Source: Vibrio penaeicida (lineage in GTDB: Bacteria; Pseudomonadota; Gammaproteobacteria; Enterobacterales; Vibrionaceae). From it: 64,000 nt of DNA. Below the pieces are notes generated by a model. It made no database searches and was not told where the DNA came from. It was given only the letters and a program-made list of their open reading frames with translations. The DNA is taken from assembly GCF_030689305.1 (NCBI RefSeq), contig NZ_JAUYVM010000004.1, forward strand, positions 248,001-312,000, in the 5' to 3' direction. The position numbers and the translations under genes were made by a program. This document shows positions 43,294 to 53,005 of this stretch, one piece after another. The number at the start of each line of letters is the position of its first letter. Position 1 is the stretch's first letter.

Positions 43294-43335
43294 GCTGTAT
43301 TCTGCGCGTCCTTAACAAGGTCGACGGAATACAGC
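43294..43335 (+). promoter_or_regulatory. Hairpin overlapping the ribosome-binding site of the 59-residue gene
   Basis: GCTGTATTC (43294-43302) and GAATACAGC (43327-43335) pair perfectly, with an inner CCTT-AAC-AAGG stem. The right arm abuts ATG 43337 and includes the only GGA, so the hairpin could hide the translation start. It could also act as the 3' end of the MFS transcript, but has no T-run. Confidence 0.5.
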
Positions 43336-43336
43336 A

Positions 43337-43516
43337 ATGAACCGGAAAAAGAAGATAAATCAGATTCTGAAAAGTAAGCAGAAAAAGAAAAATTCAAAAC
43401 TGCACAAGAGCAATAAGCCTAAATACGTTTCTAAAGCAGAACGAGCCAAGCTTGAAGCTGAAGAACAGGTACAAACAGATTTAGCAACCGTCGCGGAAGA
43501 AGAATCCAGCAATTAA
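43337..43516 (+). CDS. Small basic protein (DUF2986 type)
   Basis: A 59-residue protein starting MNRKKKINQILKSKQKKKNS, with an extremely lysine-rich first half and an acidic second half (LEAEEQVQTDLATVAEEE). I assign it to DUF2986 from memory of vibrio annotations. The strong positive charge suggests nucleic-acid contact, which is inference. Its stop overlaps the end of the convergent NYN-domain gene by 4 bases. Confidence 0.7.
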   Translation: MNRKKKINQILKSKQKKKNSKLHKSNKPKYVSKAERAKLEAEEQVQTDLATVAEEESSN

Positions 43517-44016
43517 AGAAGCATGTCATCTTCTATTGGAAAGTATTGAGTAGCGCTGTCTATTAGCGATTGAGCAGTCAGTGCTCTAACTCCATAGACT
43601 TCCACTCGCTTTTTGTATTTTTCGCAAATACGTTTTGCAAGTATGTCAAAATCCCCATCTCCCGAGAGCAATACAATCGTATCCACCTCCGGTGCAATTT
43701 CTATCGCATCGATGGCAATACCTACGTCCCAATCGGCTTTCGTACTGCCGTCTGCTCTTTGAATAAAAGGCTTTAGGACAACATTAAACCCTATTCCTCT
43801 TAAGATATGATGAAATTGTCGCTGCTTTTCTTGTTGGCTTGATATGGCATAGGCATTGGCGCAAACAACTTGACGTCCATTAGTCGCTCTCCACCAAAAT
43901 TCGTTGTAATCAAAGTTTTTTCTAAATTTCTCTCTAGTGGTGTAGTACACGTTTTGTACATCAACCAAAATGGCGACTTTCTCTTTTTGATTTTCTTTTT
44001 CCACGACGGTATCCAT
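43513..44016 (-). CDS. NYN-domain protein (LabA/DUF88-like putative RNase)
   Basis: A 167-residue PIN-like NYN domain. Acidic metal-binding residues are visible in VAILVDVQNVYYT (near residue 19), KADWDVGIAIDAIE (near 96), and LLSGDGDFDILA (near 118). This set of Asp residues fits the NYN/LabA nuclease fold, so a metal-dependent RNase is probable. The ribosome-binding site before ATG 44016 is weak. No partner is apparent. Confidence 0.85.
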   Translation of the reverse strand: MDTVVEKENQKEKVAILVDVQNVYYTTREKFRKNFDYNEFWWRATNGRQVVCANAYAISSQQEKQRQFHHILRGIGFNVVLKPFIQRADGSTKADWDVGIAIDAIEIAPEVDTIVLLSGDGDFDILAKRICEKYKKRVEVYGVRALTAQSLIDSATQYFPIEDDMLL

Positions 44017-44197
44017 ATATGTGTTGAAGGCAACAGCATACAGAATTTTTTGAAAATCTCGACTTTAATACCGCTATTCTCAGCGGCATCTTCGTATAGG
44101 ACCCATAATTGTAGAATCTTACAGCGTGCACGGCTTTCGTGTTCTCGCGGTGAGTCCCGCAAAATCAGACGAATTGGTCTGGGACGGAGGTGTGAAA

Positions 44198-44635
44198 ATG
44201 ATTCGTTTATTAATTCTAGTAGTGATAATTATCTGTAGTGCTAGCCTCCATTCATACCCTGCCCATCAAAGTCATTGGACACACAGAAGTATCTTATATT
44301 TCGCACCTTCTGAAGATGAATACGTAAAACAGTTTTTGCTTGAAACGCTAACAAATGAATGTGCACTAAAGACACGTGACATTGTCACTCTCGTAATGAC
44401 CCAAGACGGTTTTACTGCACCAAGATGGCTTCAGCGTGAATTCGACGTTGCGAAATTGGCTAAGTTGTACCGAGTAGACAAGCAGTCACACACAGCGATA
44501 CTGATCGGTAAAGATGGCGAAGAAAAATATCGATGGGGAAAAATCACAGATTGGGCTTTCATCAATCAGCTGATAGATTCCATGCCGATGAGAAAGCAGG
44601 AAATGAAGGAAAAGAGTAACCCCTGCAGTATTTGA
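44198..44635 (+). CDS. Exported DUF4174-type protein
   Basis: A 145-residue protein starting at ATG 44198 after a strong GGAGG. A signal peptide (MIRLLILVVIIICSASLHS) leads to a small alpha-beta domain with RSILYFAPSEDEYVKQFL and TAILIGKDGEEKYRWGKITD, the DUF4174 pattern, which resembles a thioredoxin-like or peroxiredoxin-like fold without CxxC. Periplasmic or outer-surface location is likely. The function is unknown. An upstream longer frame lacks a ribosome-binding site and would hide the signal peptide. Confidence 0.75.
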   Translation: MIRLLILVVIIICSASLHSYPAHQSHWTHRSILYFAPSEDEYVKQFLLETLTNECALKTRDIVTLVMTQDGFTAPRWLQREFDVAKLAKLYRVDKQSHTAILIGKDGEEKYRWGKITDWAFINQLIDSMPMRKQEMKEKSNPCSI

Positions 44636-44714
44636 ATACTCTGGTAAGGACAGGAACTACATTAAAAGCGGATTTCATTGATCCGCTCGTCATAGGAAGT
44701 GCCTCAATAACGCA

Positions 44715-45326
44715 TTAATCTCGTAACAAATGCCAAGCTTCACACAGTGTTCGAAATTTCTCTGTGTTGCCCCCTTCTCTATCAGGGTGCCATTTTAGTG
44801 CCATTCTACGCCATTGTTTACGTATTTCCGTTTGCGTAGATGTATCGTCCAATTCAAACAATCTTAGCGCCTTTTGGCGAGTCATATCTCCGTTGTGAGA
44901 ACCGACAAAATTTCGGTATCGAGTCCAAAATTCGTTAAGTAGCCTTTTTACTTCACCATCTTCTGCTTCGTAATTACTCCAGTCTGTATAGTAATCACGC
45001 AGTGGATCTTGGACGTCAATTTCATATTCGCGAGTTTGCGTGTCATTTTTAAGTTGAATATCCATTGCTTGAACTTGTACCCAAGCGTCTGGGTATAGTG
45101 TCTCTTGCAATTGATATAATGCGTTCATCATTAAGAAGTTACGCTTAAATAAGTCTTTTTCTGGTGAAGAGTCCAAAAAAGGAATAATACCCAACTCAGA
45201 TAGATGAGATGCTAAAGTGTGGACTTTCCAGCCTTCGTGTTTCTTTTTCAACACTTCCATAATGGGCCACACTAATGGATTTTCCATGTGTGGGTCATGG
45301 CTATGAATTAAATCGTTGTTCGACAT
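44715..45326 (-). CDS. DnaJ-related protein with C-terminal J domain
   Basis: A 203-residue protein with an N-terminal DNAJ-related domain (about 14-140; NPLVWPIMEVLKKKHEGWKV) and a C-terminal J domain (about 150-203) containing the HPD motif (WHPDREGG). J domains stimulate DnaK ATPase, so this is a co-chaperone with an unusual reversed layout. Clients are unknown. ATG 45326 is used; an ATG 13 codons further in is possible. Confidence 0.88.
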   Translation of the reverse strand: MSNNDLIHSHDPHMENPLVWPIMEVLKKKHEGWKVHTLASHLSELGIIPFLDSSPEKDLFKRNFLMMNALYQLQETLYPDAWVQVQAMDIQLKNDTQTREYEIDVQDPLRDYYTDWSNYEAEDGEVKRLLNEFWTRYRNFVGSHNGDMTRQKALRLFELDDTSTQTEIRKQWRRMALKWHPDREGGNTEKFRTLCEAWHLLRD

Positions 45327-45482
45327 AAGCGCTCTTATTTAATCTACTACTTACATTCAATGCTATAGAGAAGATTTTGTCATTCTTTATACGTTAACCA
45401 GCATCACAGATTTCAATTTGTATACAGCTCAGTATTATGATAGTTGTTGCTTTAAGATCTCGAATCAGACACTTATATTCCT

Positions 45483-46004
45483 ATGCTAGTACAGCCGAAT
45501 AATGCCTACCTAGATGCCTTTGTTGCATTTTACGATGATATTTTAGTTAACGACCCATTAAGCTGCGACTTTTACGGTGAAAACATTGAGGATTTTAATC
45601 GGTACATCAAAAACCTGTTAGATGAAGAACAAGGCGTTAATTTAAAAGATGGATACGTTCCCTGTTCACATCGATGGTACTTGAATAAAAAAGGAAACAT
45701 TGTAGGAACAATAAGAATTCGACACAGTTTAGACACTGATTTTCATAGAAACGAGCTAGGACACATTGGCTTTGACATCGCGCCATCTTTTCGTGGCTAT
45801 GGCTATGCTACCGATATGCTGGCAAAGGCAATTGACGTTGCCTCACAACTCTCAATCTCGGAGCTGTTACTGACAACAAGTGAAGAAAATGCCGCTTCGC
45901 AGCAAGTGATCAAGAAGAATGGCGGGCAATATCACTCTAAAGTGTATTCTTCTGTGTTTAATGAAGTGATTGAAAGATATTGGATTACTACGAACCCTAA
46001 GTAA
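45483..46004 (+). CDS. GNAT-family N-acetyltransferase
   Basis: A 173-residue acetyltransferase. The acetyl-CoA binding motif A is seen in LGHIGFDIAPSFRGYGYATDML (about residues 97-118), and motif B region SEENAASQQVIKKNGG follows. The RimJ/RimL-like spacing suggests action on a small molecule or protein N terminus. The substrate cannot be inferred. No operon partner: the flanking genes are divergent and convergent. Confidence 0.88.
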   Translation: MLVQPNNAYLDAFVAFYDDILVNDPLSCDFYGENIEDFNRYIKNLLDEEQGVNLKDGYVPCSHRWYLNKKGNIVGTIRIRHSLDTDFHRNELGHIGFDIAPSFRGYGYATDMLAKAIDVASQLSISELLLTTSEENAASQQVIKKNGGQYHSKVYSSVFNEVIERYWITTNPK

Positions 46005-46063
46005 CCTCAGTTCCGAATAAAAATAAATATTCAGAGCTGAGGTTATATGGCCGGCTACATTTC

Positions 46064-46903
46064 TTAGATTACACCAAGTTCGCGTAAACGTTCCGTTAGA
46101 TAGCTTCCAGCAGTGTGTCTATCCGACAAAACAACCTCTGGCTTCGGGTGTAAGAAAAGTGGCAATGAAATACGCGAATGGGTTTGTTGCTCACCTGTTG
46201 GGTTGATCACTCGATGCGTTGTCGACGGAAAATAACCACCTGATGCTTCTTGAAGCATGTCACCAATGTTGATGATCAAGTTACCAAAATCACAAGGCAC
46301 ATCTAACCACTCGTCATCCTTGCCTTGGACTTGTAGCCCTGGCTCATTTGCTGCGGGTAAAACTGTGAGCAGGTTGATATCTTCATGCGCGGCAGCGCGT
46401 ATCGCTCCCGGTTCTTCGCTACCAGTCATCGGTGGGTAGTGAAGCACGCGCAGCAAAGTTTGCTCGCTACCGTTGATCATCTCAGACAATGGAATAGAGA
46501 ATTTCTCTTGAACATCAACCGGGGCATGCGCTTCAACCCAGCCCAATAACTCTTGTGCAAAAGCATTGGCTTGCTGGTAGTAGTCTAAAATTTGCTCTTT
46601 TAGCGAAGGCGGGATTTGCCCCCACGGGTAGACATGAAAATATTCTTTGATGTCTTTTACGGTGTGTCCTTTCGCAACTTCTGACACGCTTGGTGGAAAA
46701 TAGCCGTCTTGCGTATCAACATTAAATTGATATTGCGCTTTTTCATCTGTCAGAAAAAACTTGTACCAGTTGTCGTAAATCGACTCTACAAGTTCTTTTT
46801 GAATAGGATGGTTGCTCAGCACGCCAAAACCTGTTTCACGTAGGGATTTAACAAATTGCTCGGCTGAATCTGGAGAACGATAATCTACAGTTTCTAATTT
46901 CAT
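46064..46903 (-). CDS. 2-oxoglutarate/Fe(II)-dependent oxygenase, IPNS-like
   Basis: A 279-residue oxygenase of the isopenicillin-N-synthase-like superfamily. The iron-binding HxD is seen in AAHEDINLLTVL, the distal His in STTHRVINP, and the 2-oxoglutarate Arg in SRISLPLF. The N-terminal DIOX_N region is present (FGVLSNHPIQKELVESIYD). ATG 46903 is used because the fold starts there; an earlier TTG frame is weak. The substrate is unknown; no natural-product cluster surrounds it. Confidence 0.9.
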   Translation of the reverse strand: MKLETVDYRSPDSAEQFVKSLRETGFGVLSNHPIQKELVESIYDNWYKFFLTDEKAQYQFNVDTQDGYFPPSVSEVAKGHTVKDIKEYFHVYPWGQIPPSLKEQILDYYQQANAFAQELLGWVEAHAPVDVQEKFSIPLSEMINGSEQTLLRVLHYPPMTGSEEPGAIRAAAHEDINLLTVLPAANEPGLQVQGKDDEWLDVPCDFGNLIINIGDMLQEASGGYFPSTTHRVINPTGEQQTHSRISLPLFLHPKPEVVLSDRHTAGSYLTERLRELGVI

Positions 46904-47087
46904 GACTGTCTTTACTTTTATTGGGTACAAAGGTTATTGGAAGGTTAAAAGTTTAGACATCTACGTGACTCAAGACAAACATTTGAATGCGGACTCGACT
47001 TTGTTTAACCAATATATGTGACAAACAACTCATTTACATCTACCTCTGGCTATTCTTTAATTCAGAACGTTTTGTTAGAAAACAAAA

Positions 47088-47115
47088 AAGGCAGTCACAA
47101 CAATGACTGCCTTTG
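47088..47115. terminator. Terminator of the oligopeptide ABC operon
   Basis: AAGGCAGTCA and TGACTGCCTT form a 10-bp stem around CAACAA, with T-runs on the minus strand. It lies 35 bases past the last permease gene. Confidence 0.8.
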
Positions 47116-47149
47116 GATTTCGTTAAGAACTATTTTCTAAGCTAGTGCG

Positions 47150-48058
47150 TTACGATTTAGGATCAATTGCTTCTTGTAAGCCATCACCTAGAAAGTTAAT
47201 AGTGATAACTGTGAATAAAACCATGATACCTGGGTATACCGCTGCCATTGGATAGCTCCACATTGCTTCACGAGCGTTCTGAAGCATGTTACCCCATGAC
47301 GGAGTTGGCGGGTTAATACCAAAGCCTAGAAAACTAAGTGCACTCTCTGTCAATATTGCACCACCAATACCCAATGTCGTTGCAGTAATTACCGGTGCGA
47401 TTACGTTTGGCACAATATGACGTGTCATAACAAACCAGCTACTCGCGCCGTAACCTATTGCAGCTTGCACATACTCTCTATGCTTAACAGAAAGCGTATT
47501 CGAACGTACAAGACGAGCCGCAAACGGCCACCCAAGTAATGAAAGTACAACAACAAGTCGGTAGATACTAAAGCTGTCTGAACGGACCAGTTCTTCTGAA
47601 AAACCTAGCTTGGTCATATCAATACTTTGGATAAGAATCAGCAGCATAATACCAGGAAGGCTGATGATGAAATCGGCTGCACGCATAATGAATGCATCAA
47701 CTTTTCCACCGTGGTAACCCGCAACAACACCTAATATAGTACCAATCACAGAGGTCGCAATTGCTGCCATAAAGGCGAAAGTGAGAGAAACCTGCCCACC
47801 AAGAAGTAATCTCGTGAAAATATCACGACCTAACTCGTCCGTTCCTAGAATATTATCTTCATCTGGCGCTTCAAAACGGCTGAAGAGATCATCAGCGTAC
47901 GGATCAACACCTAACCAACCTGCAATCGGGTTTGCACTAAAGCAAACAATGGTTAGAGCCGCTAAGAAAATCATTGAAACCATCGCTAGCTTGTGACGGT
48001 ACAAGCGTTGTGCCACCTGTACCCAAGGGTTTTGACTGCGTTTAGCAACGTAACTCAT
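47150..48058 (-). CDS. Peptide ABC transporter permease (DppC/OppC type)
   Basis: A 302-residue permease with an N-terminal membrane helix, then DVDPYADD-like periplasmic loop and five more helices. EAA loop region: AAIGYGASSWFVMTRHIVPNV. It overlaps the upstream permease stop by 4 bases, so the two are translated together. It forms the channel for a peptide taken up by the operon's binding protein. Last gene of the five-gene operon. Confidence 0.92.
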   Translation of the reverse strand: MSYVAKRSQNPWVQVAQRLYRHKLAMVSMIFLAALTIVCFSANPIAGWLGVDPYADDLFSRFEAPDEDNILGTDELGRDIFTRLLLGGQVSLTFAFMAAIATSVIGTILGVVAGYHGGKVDAFIMRAADFIISLPGIMLLILIQSIDMTKLGFSEELVRSDSFSIYRLVVVLSLLGWPFAARLVRSNTLSVKHREYVQAAIGYGASSWFVMTRHIVPNVIAPVITATTLGIGGAILTESALSFLGFGINPPTPSWGNMLQNAREAMWSYPMAAVYPGIMVLFTVITINFLGDGLQEAIDPKS

Positions 48059-49023
48059 TTATTACCCCCTTTTGTCAGGTCGATACGTGGGTCAACTTTA
48101 GAATAAAGAATATCTGCAATGAAGTTCATAATTAGAATTGCCGTGGTGGCAACCATGAAACACAGCATTGCCACGTTGTAGTCACTGCCGTTGATCGAGT
48201 CAACGGTCAGCTTTCCAATTCCGGGCCAGCTAAAGATTGTTTCGGTAAGAACAGCGCCACTCATAAGTGCTGCAACATCCATAGCTAAAACAGTGATCAT
48301 TGGAAGCATACCGTTCTTAATACAGTGCTTGAACAAAACTCGAGTCGAAGAAGCACCCTTTGCTTTTGCTGTTCTAACAAAATCTTGTCTGAACACTTCA
48401 AGCATGCTGGATCGCATGAAACGAGAAATAGAGGCAATACTTAGCAGCGTTAAGCTCAAGATAGGTAAGATCATGTACTCTAGCTTATCAAGACCCTCTA
48501 CTCCGTCGGCTTCACCGGTTCCTCCTGCTGGGAAGATTGGGAATACGACTGAGAAAATCATGATGAGCATAAGCGCTAACCACGCGGCTGGCGTTGAAAG
48601 GAAAACATAGGTGAGACCACTAATAATGTAGTCAGTTGCTTTGTTTTGCTTTACCGCACAAATGATACCAATAGGTAGTGCAATAAAAATTGAGAGTAAC
48701 GTGCCGCTTCCAACCAATACCAAGGTATTTTTCATCGCATCCCATAGAACATCGATGGCTGGTTGGGAGAACATACGTGAGTAACCTAAATCACCTTGCA
48801 GTGCATCACCCAACCACACGAAGTAGCGAACATAAACGGGTTTATCCAGCCCTTGTTCAGCCTTCAGGCGAGCAATGTCTTCAGATGTAATATTTGGGTC
48901 ACTTTGCGCCAATAGATCAATAGGATCGCCTGGCATTAGTCCCATAAGGTTATAAGCTGCAAATGAGGCCAGTAAAAGCACCAATAGCATTTGCAGTATC
49001 CGTGAAATAAAAAAGCTAGTCAT
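48055..49023 (-). CDS. Peptide ABC transporter permease (DppB/OppB type)
   Basis: A 322-residue six-helix permease. Start ISRILQMLLVLLLASFAAYNLMGLMPGDP and the EAA loop RTAKAKGASSTRVLFKHCIKN are typical of DppB/OppB. A 120-residue periplasmic loop region is normal length. It follows the two ATPase genes by 47 bases and overlaps the DppC-type gene by 4 bases. Confidence 0.92.
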   Translation of the reverse strand: MTSFFISRILQMLLVLLLASFAAYNLMGLMPGDPIDLLAQSDPNITSEDIARLKAEQGLDKPVYVRYFVWLGDALQGDLGYSRMFSQPAIDVLWDAMKNTLVLVGSGTLLSIFIALPIGIICAVKQNKATDYIISGLTYVFLSTPAAWLALMLIMIFSVVFPIFPAGGTGEADGVEGLDKLEYMILPILSLTLLSIASISRFMRSSMLEVFRQDFVRTAKAKGASSTRVLFKHCIKNGMLPMITVLAMDVAALMSGAVLTETIFSWPGIGKLTVDSINGSDYNVAMLCFMVATTAILIMNFIADILYSKVDPRIDLTKGGNK

Positions 49024-49070
49024 ATTAACGTCCGAGCTGTTTTTTCAGCTTCTTAATCTTGCTTGCCATA

Positions 49071-49898
49071 TTACGCCGATTTCCTTTCCGATTGATTTCG
49101 ACGACGAGCGTTTCCAATGTCCGGTACTGCGTTCAGCAGTTCCTGGCTGTAAGGGTGTTTTGGACTTGCAAAAAATTCTTCTTTTGTTGCTTGCTCCACA
49201 ATTTCGCCAGCTTTCATAACGACAATTTCGTGTGCAAGGTGGTAAACCACCGCCATATCATGACTAATGAAGAAAAAGGCAATGCCATGTTCTTCTTGAA
49301 GATCTTTAAACAAATTAAGGATTTGAGACTGAACAGATACATCCAGTGCAGACAGAGGCTCATCTGCAATGATGAGTTCTGGTTTAAGCATCAGTGCACG
49401 CGCAATAGCGATACGCTGTCTTTGTCCACCAGAAAATTCATGTGGATACTTGGTCAGAACGTCTTCACGCATCCCTACCCACTCAAGTACTTCCAAAGCG
49501 CGAGCACGCTGAGTTTCCTTGTTGCCAATTCCGTTCACTTTCATAGGTTCGATCAGTGATGCAAGAATAGGCATACGTGGGTTAAGTGCAGAATACGGAT
49601 CTTGGAATACCAAACCAATGCGTTGACGCAGTGGGCGTTGGGCTCTCGTGCTAAGACGCGAAATTTCTTGCCCTGATAGGTAAATATCGCCGGAATCCGG
49701 CACTTCCAACATACTGACCATTCGACCCAAGGTCGATTTACCTGAACCAGATTCGCCAACGACAGCCAGCGTTTTACCCGGTTCAAGGTTTAGAGAAATG
49801 TTCTTTGTCACATGAAGATATTGTGGTTCACCACCAAACATCGATCCCGCATCAAGTACATAACGTTTTTGTAGATTTTTAACTTCCAAAAGAGCCAT
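49071..49898 (-). CDS. Peptide ABC transporter ATPase (OppF/DppF type)
   Basis: A 275-residue ABC ATPase. Walker A GESGSGKST, signature FSGGQRQRIAIARAL and Walker B LIIADEPLSALD are intact, and the C terminus has the OppF/DppF-type NAVPDIG. Its start codon shares a base with the stop of the upstream ATPase gene. The pair should drive uptake of the peptide through the two permeases. Confidence 0.93.
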   Translation of the reverse strand: MALLEVKNLQKRYVLDAGSMFGGEPQYLHVTKNISLNLEPGKTLAVVGESGSGKSTLGRMVSMLEVPDSGDIYLSGQEISRLSTRAQRPLRQRIGLVFQDPYSALNPRMPILASLIEPMKVNGIGNKETQRARALEVLEWVGMREDVLTKYPHEFSGGQRQRIAIARALMLKPELIIADEPLSALDVSVQSQILNLFKDLQEEHGIAFFFISHDMAVVYHLAHEIVVMKAGEIVEQATKEEFFASPKHPYSQELLNAVPDIGNARRRNQSERKSA

Positions 49899-50827
49899 TA
49901 GGATACGCCTCCTTTGCTCAGTTGACGCTGTTTTGCAACATCAACGTAATGGTCGAAGAGTTCAGGACAACGGTCGCGGAACGTATAGTTATCGCCACGC
50001 TGATCCAACGGAGGTACACTTCCTGGAATCGCGGGCAATCGATCAACATTAACACCAACGCGTGGAATAGTGTCCAGCAATGCTTGTGTATACGGATGCT
50101 GAGGATTATCGAAAATTTCGTTTACATCTGCTAGTTCAACAACTTGACCAGCATACATAACCATTACGCGGTCCGAAATTTGAGAAACAACACCAAGCGA
50201 ATGGCTAATAAACTGAATCGCCGTTCCGGTGGTTTCACGTAACTCTTCTAGCAAATCGAGTACTTGAGCTTGAACCGTAACATCCAAAGCCGTTGTTGGC
50301 TCATCTGCAATCAGAACTCGAGGCTTACATGCTAGCGCCATTGCAATCATTACGCGTTGACGCATTCCGCCTGATAGCTCATGCGGAAATGCTTTGGCTC
50401 TCTTTTCTGGATAAGGAATATGAACTTGCTTGAGCATTTCAATTGCTCGGTTCATCGCTTCTGGTTTTGAAGCTCCTTCATGAATGATGAACATTTCCGC
50501 GACTTGCTCACCCACAGTAACAACTGGGTTTAGTGCGGTCATTGGTTCTTGGAATATCATTCCAATACCTTCACCACGGATTTGTTGGTAACGCTTTTCT
50601 GGCATTCCGACTAGGTTTTCACCTTCGAAAAGGATTTCGCCAGACAGCTTTAATTTTTTATCCAGTAAACCCATAACAGATAATGATGTAAGAGACTTGC
50701 CACAGCCCGACTCTCCAACAATACCTAGAATTTCACCAGCTTTGATTTGGTAGTTGACATCCTTTACAGCTAAGTGCGGCCCTAAGGCCACACTCATATT
50801 GCGAACGTCTAGTATTACTTCACTCAT
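49898..50827 (-). CDS. Peptide ABC transporter ATPase (OppD/DppD type)
   Basis: A 309-residue ABC ATPase with Walker A GESGCGKS, signature [16 protein letters not shown] and Walker [12 protein letters not shown]. The C-terminal Cys-containing extension ([11 protein letters not shown]) is the usual region for the oligopeptide family. ATG 50827 fits GGAATGTCT spacing; ATG 50833 is two codons earlier. It follows the binding-protein gene by 15 bases. Confidence 0.93.
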   Translation of the reverse strand: MSEVILDVRNMSVALGPHLAVKDVNYQIKAGEILGIVGESGCGKSLTSLSVMGLLDKKLKLSGEILFEGENLVGMPEKRYQQIRGEGIGMIFQEPMTALNPVVTVGEQVAEMFIIHEGASKPEAMNRAIEMLKQVHIPYPEKRAKAFPHELSGGMRQRVMIAMALACKPRVLIADEPTTALDVTVQAQVLDLLEELRETTGTAIQFISHSLGVVSQISDRVMVMYAGQVVELADVNEIFDNPQHPYTQALLDTIPRVGVNVDRLPAIPGSVPPLDQRGDNYTFRDRCPELFDHYVDVAKQRQLSKGGVS

Positions 50828-50842
50828 AGACATTCCAATCGT

Positions 50843-52519
50843 TTATTCTGCACGAGTCCAGTTTTCAGCCCAGAAGCTTGAATACGTTTGATGACCCGTT
50901 GGAGCCACACCTTTTAGCCATTTAGGCATAATGAAGCTGTCTGAACGGTAGTACAGAGGCAATGCTGGTAGATCTGTCGCGTATAGGTTTTGGAATTTTT
51001 TCCATAGCTCCATACGTTTTTCGAAGTTTAACTCAGCATCGATTTGATTAATTAGGTTATCCATTTCTTCACTTTGGTAACCCGCATAATTTTGCCCAGA
51101 CCAACCATTTTCTTTCGTTGGAATGTATTCTGAATGAAGTGTCGTTCTTGGTAGCTGCTCGGGTGAAGAACCCCATGCAAACATTGCCAAACCTTTGTGC
51201 TTACGTTCGTTTAGCGTTGTGCCAAAGTAAACACGAGCAGTTTGGTTGTTGATGACCGCTTTAATACCAACCTTTTTCCATTGACCTTGAGCAAACTGCT
51301 GTACAAGTTCACGCGTCTTGTTGCCAGAGGTTGTCATAAACTCGATTTCTAGTGGTTTGCCGTTCTTCATTTGAACGCCATTCACCAACTTATAGCCAGC
51401 ATCTTTGAGAAGTGCTTTTGCTTTTTCAGGGTTGTATTCATACGTTGGAGCGTTTGGATCAAACGATGCATCTAATGGGCTAACATTTGAATTCGCAACT
51501 TTTTGCTTACCTTGGAAAAGCTTGTTTGTTAGCAATTCGCGATCCAATCCAAATAGTAATGCTTGGCGTACTCGCACATCTTGCAGGTGCTCATTTTGAA
51601 GTTGCACATCTAGGTGCTCATAAAGCGCCGCTGGACGAATATCTACGTTGTACTTGTTACCAAACTTCTTCTCAAATTGAAGCGCTTGGTCAAGAGTCAA
51701 ACCCATTTCACCTGGAATAAAATCGACATCGCCAGATAGCAGGTTTGCTTGAAGCGCTTGTGTATCTGAAACGGTTTTGATAGTTACCTTACCGAAATGT
51801 GGCTGTTTGCCTTTCCAGTGTTCATTCAAGCCTAGCTGTACGAACTGCCCTTGTTTGATGTTTTGGATTGTGTAAGGGCCATTGTACAAGCCTGAGTGAG
51901 TCGGCTCTGTAATGTATTTTGTATTTAAGTGGTATTCTTTTGGGTTTGACTGGAAGATAGATTCTTCCAAGTGACGTGGTAACGCATCAGGAATATAGTA
52001 AGCGTTATATTTGTAAGAAACGCGGTCTACATAAACGTTTACCGTGTGGTCATCTACAATCTCAAGCTTTTCCATGTGCTGATATGTTGAAAGACCTGCA
52101 TTTCCTTGAACATCTGGTGAAATGGCAACTTCGTACCAAAACTCAACATCTTTTGTTGTGATTGGCGTACCATCACCCCAGAAAAGATCTTTTTTGAATT
52201 TGACGGTCATCTTAACGCCTTGCTTGCTTTCACCCTCTTTCGCATGAGGACGATCAACAACAACTGCTAGACCATTTTCAAAAGTAGGTACCTCTTCACA
52301 AAGAAAACATGTCAGCTTCCATTGCTGATCAAATCCGATAGTGCCACGGTGTGTAAAGCCATGAGTGTAGGTTTTTGCAACCATGCTATCGATAACAGGG
52401 TGAAGAGTAGAGGGGAATTGTGAAATGCCCAAAGTCAGTTTGTCGTTAGATGCGAAAGCTTGACCGCTTAGCAATGCTGTAGCACCTGCAAGCGCCAATA
52501 CGGATTTCTTTAACTTCAT
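50843..52519 (-). CDS. Peptide ABC transporter substrate-binding protein
   Basis: A 558-residue SBP_bac_5 protein. ATG 52519 (GGAGATTAAT before it) gives a clean signal peptide ending GQAFA. The mature protein has KFKKDLFWGDGTPITTKDVEFWYE, PHFGKVTIKTVSDTQALQANLLSGDVDF and FDPNAPTYEYNPEKAKALLKDAGYK, as in DppA/OppA relatives. A CFLCEE motif near residue 80 gives two cysteines. It is the first gene of the operon. Substrates could be peptides or oligosaccharides; family alone cannot decide. Confidence 0.92.
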   Translation of the reverse strand: MKLKKSVLALAGATALLSGQAFASNDKLTLGISQFPSTLHPVIDSMVAKTYTHGFTHRGTIGFDQQWKLTCFLCEEVPTFENGLAVVVDRPHAKEGESKQGVKMTVKFKKDLFWGDGTPITTKDVEFWYEVAISPDVQGNAGLSTYQHMEKLEIVDDHTVNVYVDRVSYKYNAYYIPDALPRHLEESIFQSNPKEYHLNTKYITEPTHSGLYNGPYTIQNIKQGQFVQLGLNEHWKGKQPHFGKVTIKTVSDTQALQANLLSGDVDFIPGEMGLTLDQALQFEKKFGNKYNVDIRPAALYEHLDVQLQNEHLQDVRVRQALLFGLDRELLTNKLFQGKQKVANSNVSPLDASFDPNAPTYEYNPEKAKALLKDAGYKLVNGVQMKNGKPLEIEFMTTSGNKTRELVQQFAQGQWKKVGIKAVINNQTARVYFGTTLNERKHKGLAMFAWGSSPEQLPRTTLHSEYIPTKENGWSGQNYAGYQSEEMDNLINQIDAELNFEKRMELWKKFQNLYATDLPALPLYYRSDSFIMPKWLKGVAPTGHQTYSSFWAENWTRAE

Positions 52520-53005
52520 ATTAATCTCCATATCTTTATATTGAGCCATTAGTAAATTCCATCTATGAAATTCTAAATTAGCTCTATTCCTTAAGTGATA
52601 AGTGCGGAATTTATAGGTGAATTTTAGATTTCTTCACCCCAAACCAGCGATTATTACAGAATTTTATACACAAAATAGATTTCCAATGTACTTTCTTTAT
52701 AAAAAGCGATGCAATTATCATTTGTAATAATTTTTTAAGCGATGAATCATGTGATTTGAGGTTAAGTCGAACAATTTAGTTATGTAAGTGGTTATAAGTT
52801 AAGTTTTTAATTCATTTTCTAGTTGTTTTTTCGGATCGAAATCTCAAATACGGATGTAACACCAGCCCCCTTCCTTGAAACATCTTTGTATAAACATCAA
52901 ACAATTCAATTCCGTTCGTTATTCATAATTCGCTAAAATCCACAATTGTACGGTGTTCGATTATATGTATAATTGCGTTGTTGATTTAGTATCTAAGGTG
53001 AGAAA
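52520..53005. other. 486-bp divergent intergenic region with a Fur-like motif
   Basis: No coding frame is visible. GCAATTATCATTTGTAATAATT (near 52709-52730) shares the core AATTATCATTTGTAA with the Fur-like site ahead of the TonB receptor at 394-414, but fits the full Fur consensus weakly (about 9 of 19). The rest is AT-rich and unremarkable. It holds the promoters of the ABC operon and the DUF2238 gene. Confidence 0.4.

Noticed and set aside
48191..48610. Long antisense frame inside the DppB-type permease
   Set aside because: It has no ribosome-binding site and mirrors hydrophobic codons of the real gene; a standard shadow frame.
49059..49559. Antisense 166-codon frame over the OppF-type ATPase
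   Set aside because: The ATPase motifs on the other strand are intact and the antisense product has no recognisable domain.
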